A stretch of DNA of 16,028 bases, from contig JAISXC010000281.1 in NCBI GenBank assembly GCA_031270875.1, forward strand, positions 1 through 16,028, written 5' to 3'. The notes under the pieces are model-generated. The model worked only from the letters and a program-made list of their open reading frames with translations, did no database searches and was not told the origin of the DNA. This DNA is from Desulfovibrio sp. GTDB taxonomy: Bacteria > Desulfobacterota > Desulfovibrionia > Desulfovibrionales > Desulfovibrionaceae. Every line of letters starts with the position of its first letter. The first letter of the stretch is position 1. Positions 1 through 6,440 of the stretch are shown in pieces. A program made the translations under genes and the position numbers.

Positions 1-38
1 AGGTCTGCCCGTGGTGCGGGCATAAGCGCGGCAAATAA
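1..38 (+). CDS. 3' end of a small CxxC protein (partial)
   Basis: Reading from base 3, the last residues are VCPWCGHKRGK followed by TAA at 36-38. A terminal CPWCG is typical of the last zinc-binding knuckle of small phage zinc-ribbon proteins. Only eleven codons are visible, so this is an inference from the motif and from its position just upstream of a co-oriented phage gene. The 116 bp that follow, before the next start, hold no other gene that I can recognise. Confidence 0.4.
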   Translation, partial: VCPWCGHKRGK

Positions 39-154
39 TCCCCCCAACCGTCCGCATCCCTTATGTGGACGGGAACGGGCAGGGGAGAACAATCCGGTCA
101 AATCCGAATCCATCAAAAACTGATTTTGTCAATTACTGAAACGGAGGCTACGCA

Positions 155-1192
155 ATGAGTAAGACCAAGATCGAGTGGTGCGATTTCACGATCAATCCGG
201 TTGTCGGTTGCTCCCATTGCTCGCCGGGGTGTGACAACTGCTATGCCGAGCGTTTTGCCGCGCGGCTGGTGCAACATCCGAATCCGGCAATCAGCGGCAA
301 GTACTCTGCTGTAGTGGGTGCCGACGGCAAATGGAACGGAAAAATATATTCCGATGCGCGGGATATGAAAATCCCCTCCGCGAAACGGGTCGGACCGAAG
401 CGTATTTTTATAGGGTCAATGTGCGACATGTTTCACCCAAGCCTGTCCTGGGTCGCCCGTGACCATATCCTGTATACAATCGGACAGCACCCGGCACACA
501 CCTTTATTTTTTTGACCAAGCGTGCCGAACTTATGCAGGAAGCAATGTCCCGTCCGAAATATCTGACGGACGATGGTCAACCCCTCCCCAACCTCTGGCT
601 TGGTGTCACGGTCTGCAACCAGCAGGAGGCGAATGAGAAAATCCCGATCCTGCTCCAGACTCCGGCCGCCAAGCGTGGCGTGTGCGTGGAGCCGATGCTT
701 GGGCCGGTGGACTTGGAAGCCGTTAGTTTTACGCATTCCCCTGGCTTTTTCGGCAGCGCCCTCAGATGGCATCACCTTCCGCATTGCCGGAGAGCGGAAT
801 TGGCGGATGGTGCCGTATATCCTCACTTGGACTGGGTAATTGCGGGCGGAGAAAGCGGCCCCGGAGCGCGGCCCATGCATCCGAATTGGGTTCGGAGTCT
901 GCGGGACCAGTGCCAGGAGGCGGGCGTGCCGTTCTTTTTCAAGGGTTGGGGGGAATACATTACAGTCGAGAGTATCGGACGAGATGACCGCTATGAGGAC
1001 ATCCCCCTGCGCCTAAGAAGCTCCGGCATAGATGTGAAGAGCATCCTCAAGAAAAAAGGCGGCTACCTCAAAAAAGGCACAAAGGACTGGTGCGAAATCG
1101 CCCCAGGTTTACGAGGCCAGGCGTGCCCGGTCGGCAAGCGCCGCGCAGGCCGCCTGCTCGACGGGCGGGAATGGAACGAGGCGCCGTCATGA
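155..1192 (+). CDS. DUF5131 / phage Gp37-Gp68 family protein
   Basis: A 345-residue protein of the DUF5131 family, common in phages and prophages and of unproven biochemical function. It opens with the family hallmark TKIEWCDFTINPVVGC, followed by cysteines at 22, 26 and 29 that form CX3CX2C (CSPGCDNC), then YAER. This spacing is identical to the iron-sulphur cluster motif of radical SAM enzymes, which makes a radical-SAM-like role a reasonable inference but not an established one. A central WVIAGGESGPGARPM motif and a C-terminal AGRLLDGREW motif are also family signatures, so the protein looks complete. A GGAGG ribosome site lies 9 bp before the ATG. The stop overlaps the start of the next gene, an ASCH protein, suggesting coupled translation and a shared process, perhaps nucleic-acid or nucleotide modification. 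Confidence 0.9.
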   Translation: MSKTKIEWCDFTINPVVGCSHCSPGCDNCYAERFAARLVQHPNPAISGKYSAVVGADGKWNGKIYSDARDMKIPSAKRVGPKRIFIGSMCDMFHPSLSWVARDHILYTIGQHPAHTFIFLTKRAELMQEAMSRPKYLTDDGQPLPNLWLGVTVCNQQEANEKIPILLQTPAAKRGVCVEPMLGPVDLEAVSFTHSPGFFGSALRWHHLPHCRRAELADGAVYPHLDWVIAGGESGPGARPMHPNWVRSLRDQCQEAGVPFFFKGWGEYITVESIGRDDRYEDIPLRLRSSGIDVKSILKKKGGYLKKGTKDWCEIAPGLRGQACPVGKRRAGRLLDGREWNEAPS

Positions 1193-1578
1193 TCCTGCCC
1201 GCCATTTCCATCAAGCAGCCCTGGGCCTATGCCATCCTGCATTTCGGCAAGGACGTGGAGAACCGCACCTGGGATTTGCCGCCTAAATTCCTAGGCAAGA
1301 CAGTATTTATCCACGCCGGAAAACGGTTTGACGATGATGGTTACAGGCATCTTGTATTACAGGGCTACTCACTTCCGCCGTTTTCCGCTTTCAATACAGG
1401 CGGCATTGTGGGGATGTTGACTTTCAGCAGTCACAGGACTCCTGGCCCTCGCTCTCCCTGGGCGGAACCCGGATTGCATTGGTGGCCGATAGCTTCGGCC
1501 ATGTGGCTGAAATATTTTGCCTGCAAGGGCAGCCTGGGATTTTTCAACGTGGATTATCCGTATGAGGTGCCGTCATGA
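1189..1578 (+). CDS. ASCH domain protein
   Basis: A 129-residue protein made almost entirely of an ASCH domain. It begins LPAISIKQPWAYAIL, with the basic and aromatic positions of the family, followed by KDVENRTW and FIHAGKRF. ASCH domains have a PUA-like beta-barrel fold; members bind RNA, and one characterised member (YqfB) hydrolyses N4-acetylcytidine. The function here is not known. An upstream in-frame start at 1090 would lie deep inside the preceding gene. The ATG at 1189, overlapping the upstream TGA as ATGA, puts the start exactly at the domain and is preferred. The 3' end again overlaps the next gene by 4 bp. Confidence 0.85.
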   Translation: MILPAISIKQPWAYAILHFGKDVENRTWDLPPKFLGKTVFIHAGKRFDDDGYRHLVLQGYSLPPFSAFNTGGIVGMLTFSSHRTPGPRSPWAEPGLHWWPIASAMWLKYFACKGSLGFFNVDYPYEVPS

Positions 1579-2219
1579 AAGAACGCCCCATAATCTTTTC
1601 CGGCCCGATGGTTCGGGCGATACTGGAAGGCAGAAAGACGCAGACGCGGCGGGTGATAAAACCGTCGCCCAGGTTCCCCTTGGGTCAAAAGGACTATCAG
1701 GGTCGTAGAATTTGGAATGGATATATATGCCCGTATGCTGTCGGCGACCGCCTATGGGTAAAAGAAACTTGGCGGCATTGGGAAAGTGGCATGTGTGACT
1801 GCGGCTCTTATATGTGCCACTGCCCCCCTGACGGCACTCCAGTATACCGTGCAACAGTGAACCCCGAAGGGGATACTGCGGCTGACGAATACTATCATCC
1901 TTGGCGTTCCCCTATCCACATGTCCCGCTGGGCATCCCGCATCACCCTTGAGATTACCGGAATCAGGGTGGAACGGGTGCAGGGGATTAGCCTGGAAGAT
2001 GCACGGGCAGAAGGGATAAATTGCCCTGTTGAAGAAGATATGCCTTGTGTCCGCTGTGGGACTTGCACGGATAGTGACCGCACATTGCCCATATCGCATC
2101 AGTGCAGCGCAATTTCAGCATTCGCTGTCCTGTGGGATTCCATCAACGCCAAACGCCCCGGCGCTGCATGGAATGATAATCCGTGGGTGTGGGTAATCGA
2201 ATTTAAGAGGGTATCATGA
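1575..2219 (+). CDS. Phage ASCH-like protein with Cys-rich inserts
   Basis: A 214-residue protein of a family very common in phages, recognisable from the N-terminus RPIIFSGPMVRAILEGRKTQ followed by TRRVIKP. It continues with AVGDRLWVKETW, HMSRWASRI and a C-terminal NPWVWVIEFKR, the usual order for these ASCH-like proteins. Two cysteine clusters interrupt this core: CDCGSYMCHC near residues 74-83, and a second one, CPVEEDMPCVRCGTC, near residue 150. They could bind metal. It is the second ASCH-type gene in a row, linked by ATGA to both neighbours. The substrate is unknown. Older annotations sometimes call relatives morphogenetic proteins, but nothing here supports a structural role. Confidence 0.8.
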   Translation: MKERPIIFSGPMVRAILEGRKTQTRRVIKPSPRFPLGQKDYQGRRIWNGYICPYAVGDRLWVKETWRHWESGMCDCGSYMCHCPPDGTPVYRATVNPEGDTAADEYYHPWRSPIHMSRWASRITLEITGIRVERVQGISLEDARAEGINCPVEEDMPCVRCGTCTDSDRTLPISHQCSAISAFAVLWDSINAKRPGAAWNDNPWVWVIEFKRVS

Positions 2220-2524
2220 CCGAATCCGAATACAAGGCCGCCCATATAGCCCTGTGGCAGTGGTTGTATGACAATCCGGAAAGGAGCAAAGGCAGCTGGC
2301 CAGGGTGGGAGGTCAACGGCGGGGAGCATGGTGCGTGTCACAATGACTGCTTTGCCTGCGAACTTTGCTGGAGTAACCACGAGTCCTGCGAGAAGTGCCC
2401 CTTGTCTTTTCGATGCCACGATGACGGTAGTCCCTATAAAGAATGGGACGCTGCATCTACCCGCAGAACCCGCAAAAAATACGCCGCCATAATACGTGAT
2501 GCGTGGAGGGAAATACCACAATGA
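2216..2524 (+). CDS. Small Cys-rich phage protein, function unknown
   Basis: A 102-residue protein starting in an ATGA overlap with the previous gene. I do not recognise the family. The middle contains CHNDCFACELCWSNHESCEKCP followed by RC, seven cysteines in about 25 residues with a histidine, a probable metal-binding knuckle. The flanks are rich in Trp and charged residues. The co-directional overlap at both ends argues that it is a real gene. The ribosome site lies inside the upstream gene (AAGAGGG just before the ATG). Confidence 0.7.
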   Translation: MTESEYKAAHIALWQWLYDNPERSKGSWPGWEVNGGEHGACHNDCFACELCWSNHESCEKCPLSFRCHDDGSPYKEWDAASTRRTRKKYAAIIRDAWREIPQ

Positions 2525-2676
2525 CAAACACTGAACATATCGATGGCGATCCCAACGAGAAAACCAGAGACCATGCAAAAGAGTGGATAGCGAAACAGCG
2601 ACCAGAGATACAGGGCTTGTTGACTAGAATACTGTTCCCGGGCCCGGACTATAATCCGTATCTAGATGGAGATTGA
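2521..2676 (+). CDS. 51-residue hypothetical phage protein
   Basis: A short open frame of 51 codons beginning MTNTEHIDGDPNEKTRDHAK and ending in NPYLDGD. Its ATG overlaps the previous stop as ATGA and its stop lies 3 bp before the next ATG, so it fills exactly the gap in the operon that would otherwise be empty. It is acidic and hydrophilic at the N-terminus with a short hydrophobic stretch (IQGLLTRILF). No function can be inferred. The support is positional: start coupling and snug spacing. Confidence 0.6.
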   Translation: MTNTEHIDGDPNEKTRDHAKEWIAKQRPEIQGLLTRILFPGPDYNPYLDGD

Positions 2677-2679
2677 CAC

Positions 2680-2994
2680 ATGGCAACAATACCCCAAGAA
2701 GAACGCCAGAAATGGGTAAAGGAAATGAAAACAAATCCTAACATATCACTTTACTGGCATCAAAACATCGACAAACTCCTTGGCGCCTTGGAAGAGGCTG
2801 AAGCCCAACGGGACAAACTTGCCGACATGTTATGTCGATGTTCAGAGAATCTCTGCGTTGTCTGCGAAAGCAACCCATCGGGAAGCCCGTGCGTCCGTTT
2901 CAGGCACGGATTTTACGATGCGTTGACGCCGCAGGATTATATCAATGTTGCAATACGGGAGATAACAAATGGACACGACCACAATCACCGTTGA
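2680..2994 (+). CDS. Hypothetical phage protein with helical N-half
   Basis: A 104-residue protein starting 3 bp after the 51-codon gene. Residues 30-50 (KLLGALEEAEAQRDKLADML) read as an amphipathic, possibly coiled helix. This is followed by CRCSENLCVVCESNPSGSPC, five cysteines that may bind a metal, and a His-rich tail (GHDHNHR). I do not recognise a family. The 3' end overlaps the next gene by 26 bp, which is compatible with tight phage packing. Confidence 0.65.
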   Translation: MATIPQEERQKWVKEMKTNPNISLYWHQNIDKLLGALEEAEAQRDKLADMLCRCSENLCVVCESNPSGSPCVRFRHGFYDALTPQDYINVAIREITNGHDHNHR

Positions 2995-3157
2995 CATCAT
3001 CAGGGAAACCGACGCCGCCATCCTTGTCACCGACAGCAACACGCAAACATGGCTGCCCAAGAGTCAGATTGAGTATGACACGGGCGCGGGAGAGGGCGAC
3101 GCCGACGTTGAGATTGAACTGCCCGTCTGGCTTGCGGAAAAGGCCGGACTGGCGTGA
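2969..3157 (+). CDS. Small phage protein with WLPKSQI motif
   Basis: A 62-residue acidic protein. It has the pattern seen in many small phage early proteins: a beta-rich start (TITVDIIRETDAAILV), then WLPKSQIEYD, then a C-terminal LPVWLAEKAGLA. The role is unknown. The pattern is familiar enough to treat the gene as real despite its 26-bp overlap with the upstream gene. It is followed 12 bp later by the HTH gene. Confidence 0.7.
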   Translation: MDTTTITVDIIRETDAAILVTDSNTQTWLPKSQIEYDTGAGEGDADVEIELPVWLAEKAGLA

Positions 3158-3169
3158 GGGGGAGGAAAT

Positions 3170-3484
3170 ATGCTCAAAGCCAAAGACATTGCCGCTCTGC
3201 TTGATGTTTCCCTGTCCCATGTGTACAGACACTATCATGCGCTTGGCGGTGTCCGCACGGGACGCGCCATCAGGTTCTTTGACAATTTCATCGAGGAGCT
3301 AAAGGAGGGCAGACATGCCTTATCAGATGCCCAACGGGAAATGGCGGGGCAAGCGCATGATAAACGGGAAGGTCAAAACAAAGGTGTTCCTGGGAAAACG
3401 CGAGGCCATAGCGTGGGAAGTTCAGCAAAGCGTCGAGGCGTGGAACGCGCCGGCCTTAACGACCCCCACGATCTGCTTGCTTGA
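3170..3484 (+). CDS. Excisionase-like HTH protein, overlapping the integrase
   Basis: A 104-residue frame preceded by a strong GGGGGAGGAA ribosome site. Residues 1-45 form a compact helix-turn-helix (MLKAKDIAALLDVSLSHVYR, then a wing ending GRAIRFFDNFIEEL), the layout of phage excisionases and small MerR-like DNA-binding proteins. Placed directly before int, it is the natural candidate for the recombination directionality factor. The first stop in this frame is at 3484, so the gene overlaps the integrase by 170 bp. The last 55 or so residues are low-complexity, basic and read out of frame with int, and may not form a domain. A minor alternative is an undetected programmed or sequencing frameshift that shortens the protein. 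Confidence 0.75.
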   Translation: MLKAKDIAALLDVSLSHVYRHYHALGGVRTGRAIRFFDNFIEELKEGRHALSDAQREMAGQAHDKREGQNKGVPGKTRGHSVGSSAKRRGVERAGLNDPHDLLA

Positions 3485-4370
3485 TTTCGCAAATGCTTAC
3501 TTGGACTTTGCGAAGGAAAGGTTTGCCAAGACAACAATGTGCGAAATGAAAATGGCGTTTAAGCGGCTGTTCAGAATGATTGACCCATCGCTGACTCCAG
3601 AGCTTTTAAGCGCGGCGCTTGCTCAAAATGCACTGCGCGCCGTCTTGAAAGAGACACGTCCAAAAACAACAAACAATACACGCAAAAATCTCGCAACCGC
3701 CTGGGAGTGGGGGAAAAAGTTTTATGGATTGCCGAAACTGAATCCTTTTTTGGAAGTCCCCAAATTCCCTGCCGACGAGACTCCGCGCTATGTACCGCCG
3801 GAAAGCGACTTCTGGGAAGTATACGACCAAGCCGAAGGGCAAGACAAGACATTGCTTTTGTTTTTGCTTCATACCGGCGCGCGTCGCGGGGAAGCATTCG
3901 GTCTTAAATGGGAAGACGTTGACTTGCAAGGCGGAAAAGTTCGCCTCGGTACACGTAAAAGACTTGGCGGCGGCATGGAGTATGACTGGATACCCTTGAC
4001 CACGGAATTGCGCGAGGCCCTTGCCGAACATAAACGGGATGCGTGCTCGCTCTATGTGTTCACTTCTGTCCGATATAAGGGCAACCGCTTTTATTCACGG
4101 CACAGATTTGTTCGCGAACTTTGCAAAAGCGCCGGAGTAAGACCGTTCGGCTACCACGCGATACGCCATTTGACCGCTACCATTCTGGCCTATGCCGGGC
4201 TTGATATTCCCACAGTTCAAGCAATTCTGCGACATAAAAGCCCGAACACAACGGCGAGATATATAAAAAGCCTTGGCGTCGGGCAAGATAAACTGGACAG
4301 CGTTTTCGCCAAAAGGAGAGGCCCGAAAGTGCTGGCTTTCGAGCCTCCAAAAATGGCAGTTGGCACATGA
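3315..4370 (+). CDS. int: Tyrosine site-specific integrase
   Basis: A complete 351-residue phage-type tyrosine recombinase that would insert and excise the element at attP/attB. The N-terminal arm-binding region (NGKWRGKRMINGKVKTKVFL) is followed by a core-binding domain and a catalytic domain. The catalytic set is visible: Arg190 in HTGARRGE, a beta-hairpin Lys at about 215, His281-x-x-Arg284 in GYHAIRHL, His307 in LRHKSP and the nucleophile Tyr316 in TARYIKS. An AAGGAGG site lies 6 bp before the ATG, inside the HTH gene. The gene points outward to lepB and is the last gene of the element, so the attachment site should lie just downstream. It has no obvious promoter of its own and appears co-transcribed with the upstream phage genes. 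Confidence 0.97.
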   Translation: MPYQMPNGKWRGKRMINGKVKTKVFLGKREAIAWEVQQSVEAWNAPALTTPTICLLDFANAYLDFAKERFAKTTMCEMKMAFKRLFRMIDPSLTPELLSAALAQNALRAVLKETRPKTTNNTRKNLATAWEWGKKFYGLPKLNPFLEVPKFPADETPRYVPPESDFWEVYDQAEGQDKTLLLFLLHTGARRGEAFGLKWEDVDLQGGKVRLGTRKRLGGGMEYDWIPLTTELREALAEHKRDACSLYVFTSVRYKGNRFYSRHRFVRELCKSAGVRPFGYHAIRHLTATILAYAGLDIPTVQAILRHKSPNTTARYIKSLGVGQDKLDSVFAKRRGPKVLAFEPPKMAVGT

Positions 4371-4464
4371 TTAGCGCACAGCCAACTATCACGAAAAAAA
4401 ACCTTAAACAAAATAAACAGGTTGCCTGATACCGCGTTCGCTCAAAAGCCGAATGACCATATAT
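4371..4464. other. Probable element boundary (attachment-site region)
   Basis: This 94-bp interval between the integrase stop and the lepB stop has no gene. It is AT-rich, and no tRNA or tmRNA 3' end is seen. For an element whose integrase is its terminal gene, one copy of the att core is expected in or near this interval, possibly reaching into the lepB 3' end. The partner copy is outside the window, so the core cannot be identified here. Confidence 0.45.
4394..4423 (-). terminator. Weak intrinsic terminator candidate after lepB
   Basis: Reading on the minus strand beyond the lepB stop, AACCT (4423-4419) pairs with AGGTT (4404-4400) around a 14-nt AT-rich loop and runs into eight consecutive T residues (4401-4394). 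The T-tract is good but the stem is only 5 bp. It lies between int and lepB, in the interval that must also contain the element's attachment site. Confidence 0.35.
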
Positions 4465-5082
4465 TTACTGGATCAGTCTGCCCAATCTGCCGAAGCGTAT
4501 GTCGCCGGGGCCGTCCCAGGACCAATAAATACGCCATGCCTTGGCGCGGATGGCTTTGCGGCCCACAAAGCCCCAGAAGCGGGAATCCAGCGAATTGTCG
4601 CGGTTGTCCCCCATGACGAAATATTTGCCTTCCGGCACTGTTTCAGGGCCATAATTGTCCCGCCTCGGTTCAATCTGGCCGGGATTGGCAAAACGGACAT
4701 AGTCTTCCCTGACGGCCTGGCCGTTGCGGAAGAGCTGCTTGTTCCGCACGGCGATGACGTCGCCGGGCACGCCGATGACGCGTTTGATATAATCCACGCT
4801 CGGATCTCCGGGGTATTCGAAAATGATGATGTCGCCTCTGGCCGGATCCTCACCCTGATATATCCGTATGTCGGTGAAGGGAATATTGATGCCGTAGGCA
4901 AATTTGCTCGCAAGAAGGTGATCGCCCACAAGCAGGGTGGAAAGCATGGATTCCGAGGGTATCTTGAAAGCCTGCACCAGAAAGGTGCGGATAAATAGCG
5001 CCAGCAGAAGGGCGAACAGCAGAGCTTCCGCGTATTCGCGCACAACGGATTTCTTTTTTTTGCCGTACAATTTGAGTGACAT
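4465..5082 (-). CDS. lepB: Signal peptidase I
   Basis: A 205-residue type I leader peptidase that removes signal peptides from Sec- and Tat-exported proteins at the outer face of the inner membrane. One membrane anchor is visible at residues 17-35 (AEALLFALLLALFIRTFLVQ). The catalytic Ser45 follows in IPSESMLSTL, the Lys general base is Lys100 in DYIKRVIGVPGD, and the conserved box GDNRDNSLDSR lies at 158-168. The length fits the short single-anchor form. An AAGGAA ribosome site precedes the ATG. It is the last gene of a three-gene operon, 23 bp after a small lipoprotein, and its 3' end borders the inserted element. Its C-terminus looks normal, so the insertion has not damaged it. Confidence 0.96.
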   Translation of the reverse strand: MSLKLYGKKKKSVVREYAEALLFALLLALFIRTFLVQAFKIPSESMLSTLLVGDHLLASKFAYGINIPFTDIRIYQGEDPARGDIIIFEYPGDPSVDYIKRVIGVPGDVIAVRNKQLFRNGQAVREDYVRFANPGQIEPRRDNYGPETVPEGKYFVMGDNRDNSLDSRFWGFVGRKAIRAKAWRIYWSWDGPGDIRFGRLGRLIQ

Positions 5083-5105
5083 TGCCGTTCCTTATCGTTG
5101 CCCGT

Positions 5106-5249
5106 CTACAATTGCCTGCCGCCAACGCCGACGCTGATCGCCGTCTGCCCTCTGGCCCGGACTTCAACATCCTTGGCGCAGGACGCGACGACCAAGGCGA
5201 TGACCAGCAGGCAAGCGCACAGCAGAATTTTGCACGGACCTTCAGGCAT
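5106..5249 (-). CDS. 47-residue lipoprotein between epsC and lepB
   Basis: A very small protein: a signal sequence MPEGPCKILLCACLLVIALV followed by the lipobox V-A-S-C with Cys24, leaving a mature peptide of 24 residues (C AKDVEVRARGQTAISVG and a short tail). Signal peptidase II should cleave before Cys24. Residue +2 is Ala, so by the E. coli Lol rule it would go to the outer membrane. The ATG overlaps the upstream TGA by 8 bp and has GGAAA 8 bp before it, which supports this start over a longer frame beginning at 5324 inside the acetyltransferase gene. I do not recognise a family. The role is unknown. Confidence 0.65.
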   Translation of the reverse strand: MPEGPCKILLCACLLVIALVVASCAKDVEVRARGQTAISVGVGGRQL

Positions 5250-6153
5250 AAGCTTTTTCCAGCGATATTCTGGCACCGGCGGGCACATCGTCAGTGATCC
5301 ACATATTGCCGCCCACAACGGCACCGCATCCGATGGTTATTCTGCCGAGAATGGTGGCCCCCGCGTACACGGTAACATTGTCCTCCAGTATGGGGTGGCG
5401 TGGTATGCCTTTGGTAAGCGTGCCGTCCGGGTTTTTGGGGAAGGAAAGAGCCCCCAGCGTCACCCCTTGGTAGAGGCGGCAGTTTTGCCCGATACGGCAG
5501 GTTTCGCCGATGACGACGCCCGTGCCGTGATCAATGAAAAATTCTTCCCCTATGGCGGCGGCGGGGTGTATGTCAATGCCGGTATGCGCGTGGGCCATTT
5601 CTGAAATCATGCGGGGTATCATGGGCACACCGAGTTTGTGCAGTTCATGGGCAATGCGGTGGTGCAGCATGGCTCGCAGGGACGGATAGCAAAAAATTGT
5701 TTCTCCGGGGCTTTGCGCGGCGGGGTCGCCCTCATAGGCGGCTCTGGCGTCGCCGACCAAAAGGCGGCGTATCTCAGGCAGGGCATCCATAAAGGCTAGC
5801 GCCGCTTTTTTGCTTTGGGAATCCCTCGGCGCGCAGTTCGCATGCTGTTTTTCGCAGGTAAAACAAAAACCCCGCAAAATCTGCTCGCGCAGTTTACGGT
5901 AGATGGAATCCAGATTGGCCGCCAGATGGTAGCGCAGCGACTCCAGCCGCACCTGGGTCTGTCCGAAATACCCCGGAAAGATGGCCGCAGCCAATCTGCT
6001 CATGATTTCCCTGAGTTCGTCAATGGAGGGCATGGCCGATCCCTCGGCTGAATTGTGCCAGACAGCGTTGAGGGAATCGGAATGGCAAAGGCGGTCCACG
6101 ACTTTGTCAAGGTCAGGCAGGCCGGCTGACTGTATGCTGTCAAATTTTTCCAT
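5242..6153 (-). CDS. epsC: Serine O-acetyltransferase (EpsC/CysE type)
   Basis: Transfers acetyl from acetyl-CoA to serine to make O-acetylserine, the precursor for cysteine synthesis in the cytoplasm. The C-terminal half is a left-handed beta-helix of hexapeptide repeats: THTGIDIHPAAAIGEEFFID, then HGTGVVIGET with the catalytic His, then LYQGVTLGALSF, NVTVYAGATILG and CGAVVGGNMWI. The long N-terminal helical part is typical of the EpsC subgroup and carries four cysteines (CFTCEKQHANC and one near 174). I prefer the ATG at 6153 (MEKFDSIQSAG, 303 residues). The frame extends to a TTG at 6219, but a promoter candidate lies just upstream of that point. No cysK is adjacent. It heads an operon with the small lipoprotein and lepB. 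Confidence 0.92.
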   Translation of the reverse strand: MEKFDSIQSAGLPDLDKVVDRLCHSDSLNAVWHNSAEGSAMPSIDELREIMSRLAAAIFPGYFGQTQVRLESLRYHLAANLDSIYRKLREQILRGFCFTCEKQHANCAPRDSQSKKAALAFMDALPEIRRLLVGDARAAYEGDPAAQSPGETIFCYPSLRAMLHHRIAHELHKLGVPMIPRMISEMAHAHTGIDIHPAAAIGEEFFIDHGTGVVIGETCRIGQNCRLYQGVTLGALSFPKNPDGTLTKGIPRHPILEDNVTVYAGATILGRITIGCGAVVGGNMWITDDVPAGARISLEKAYA

Positions 6154-6236
6154 TATGTGAACCGGTGTTGCAATTTTATCAGCACGTTGGCTATGTTGCG
6201 GTTTTTCAGGATCCAGCAAATGCGCTTGGGCGGATA

Positions 6237-6267
6237 AGTTTACATGTTATGTGTTTGTTGCGCAACA
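6237..6267 (-). promoter_or_regulatory. Operator-like palindrome over a weak epsC promoter
   Basis: TGTTGCGCAACA at 6256-6267 is a perfect 12-bp palindrome. On the minus strand it contains TTGCGC (6265-6260), which stands 17 bp from TAAACT (6242-6237), a weak -35/-10 pair pointing at epsC. The arrangement would let a dimeric repressor cover the -35 box. The promoter match is poor (3 of 6 and 4 of 6), so the palindrome is the firmer observation. Confidence 0.3.
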
Positions 6268-6351
6268 TCTTTTCAGGGCGGGCATCCGCGCTCCGGGTGT
6301 CTGGCAATCCAACGGGGATCATCTTTGAGGCATAGCGCCCAAAAGGCGGAC

Positions 6352-6381
6352 TTAACTTTTTTCTGCTTTTGCCGATATAGT
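6352..6381 (+). promoter_or_regulatory. Sigma-70-type promoter candidate for the NlpC/P60 gene
   Basis: TTAACT (6352-6357) and TATAGT (6376-6381) are separated by 18 bp of T-rich sequence, with the start codon 60 bp further on. The -10 matches 5 of 6 consensus bases. This is the best candidate promoter between the divergent epsC and NlpC/P60 genes. Confidence 0.4.
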
Positions 6382-6440
6382 GTGCAACGCGGCTGCCTTT
6401 TTCCGCTGCTGCGCGATTTTGTTACTGGTAAAGAACCGCC

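Larger units (their letters stand above)
1..4370. mobile_element. Integrase-proximal end of a prophage or integrative element
   Basis: A run of small phage-type genes, all on the + strand, ends in an excisionase-like HTH gene and a full-length tyrosine integrase, directly abutting the 3' end of the host gene lepB. Genes are packed with ATGA overlaps or gaps of up to about 12 bp, as in a phage early operon. The left end is outside the window. The right end must lie after the integrase stop and most likely before 4464. No structural, lysis or conjugation genes are visible, so I cannot tell a prophage from a satellite or an integrative element. Confidence 0.85.

Noticed and set aside
4371..4464. 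tRNA or tmRNA as integration target
   Set aside because: No cloverleaf or T-loop sequence (such as GGTTCGAATCC) is found in the interval or just beyond it.
4453..4998. 181-codon open frame opposite lepB
   Set aside because: It is a complete shadow of lepB, whose catalytic motifs are all intact. No independent coding evidence.
5242..6219. Longer serine acetyltransferase starting at TTG 6219
   Set aside because: The extra 22 residues are not family-like, the start is a TTG without a ribosome site, and it leaves almost no leader from the candidate promoter. ATG 6153 is preferred, though its own ribosome site is weak.
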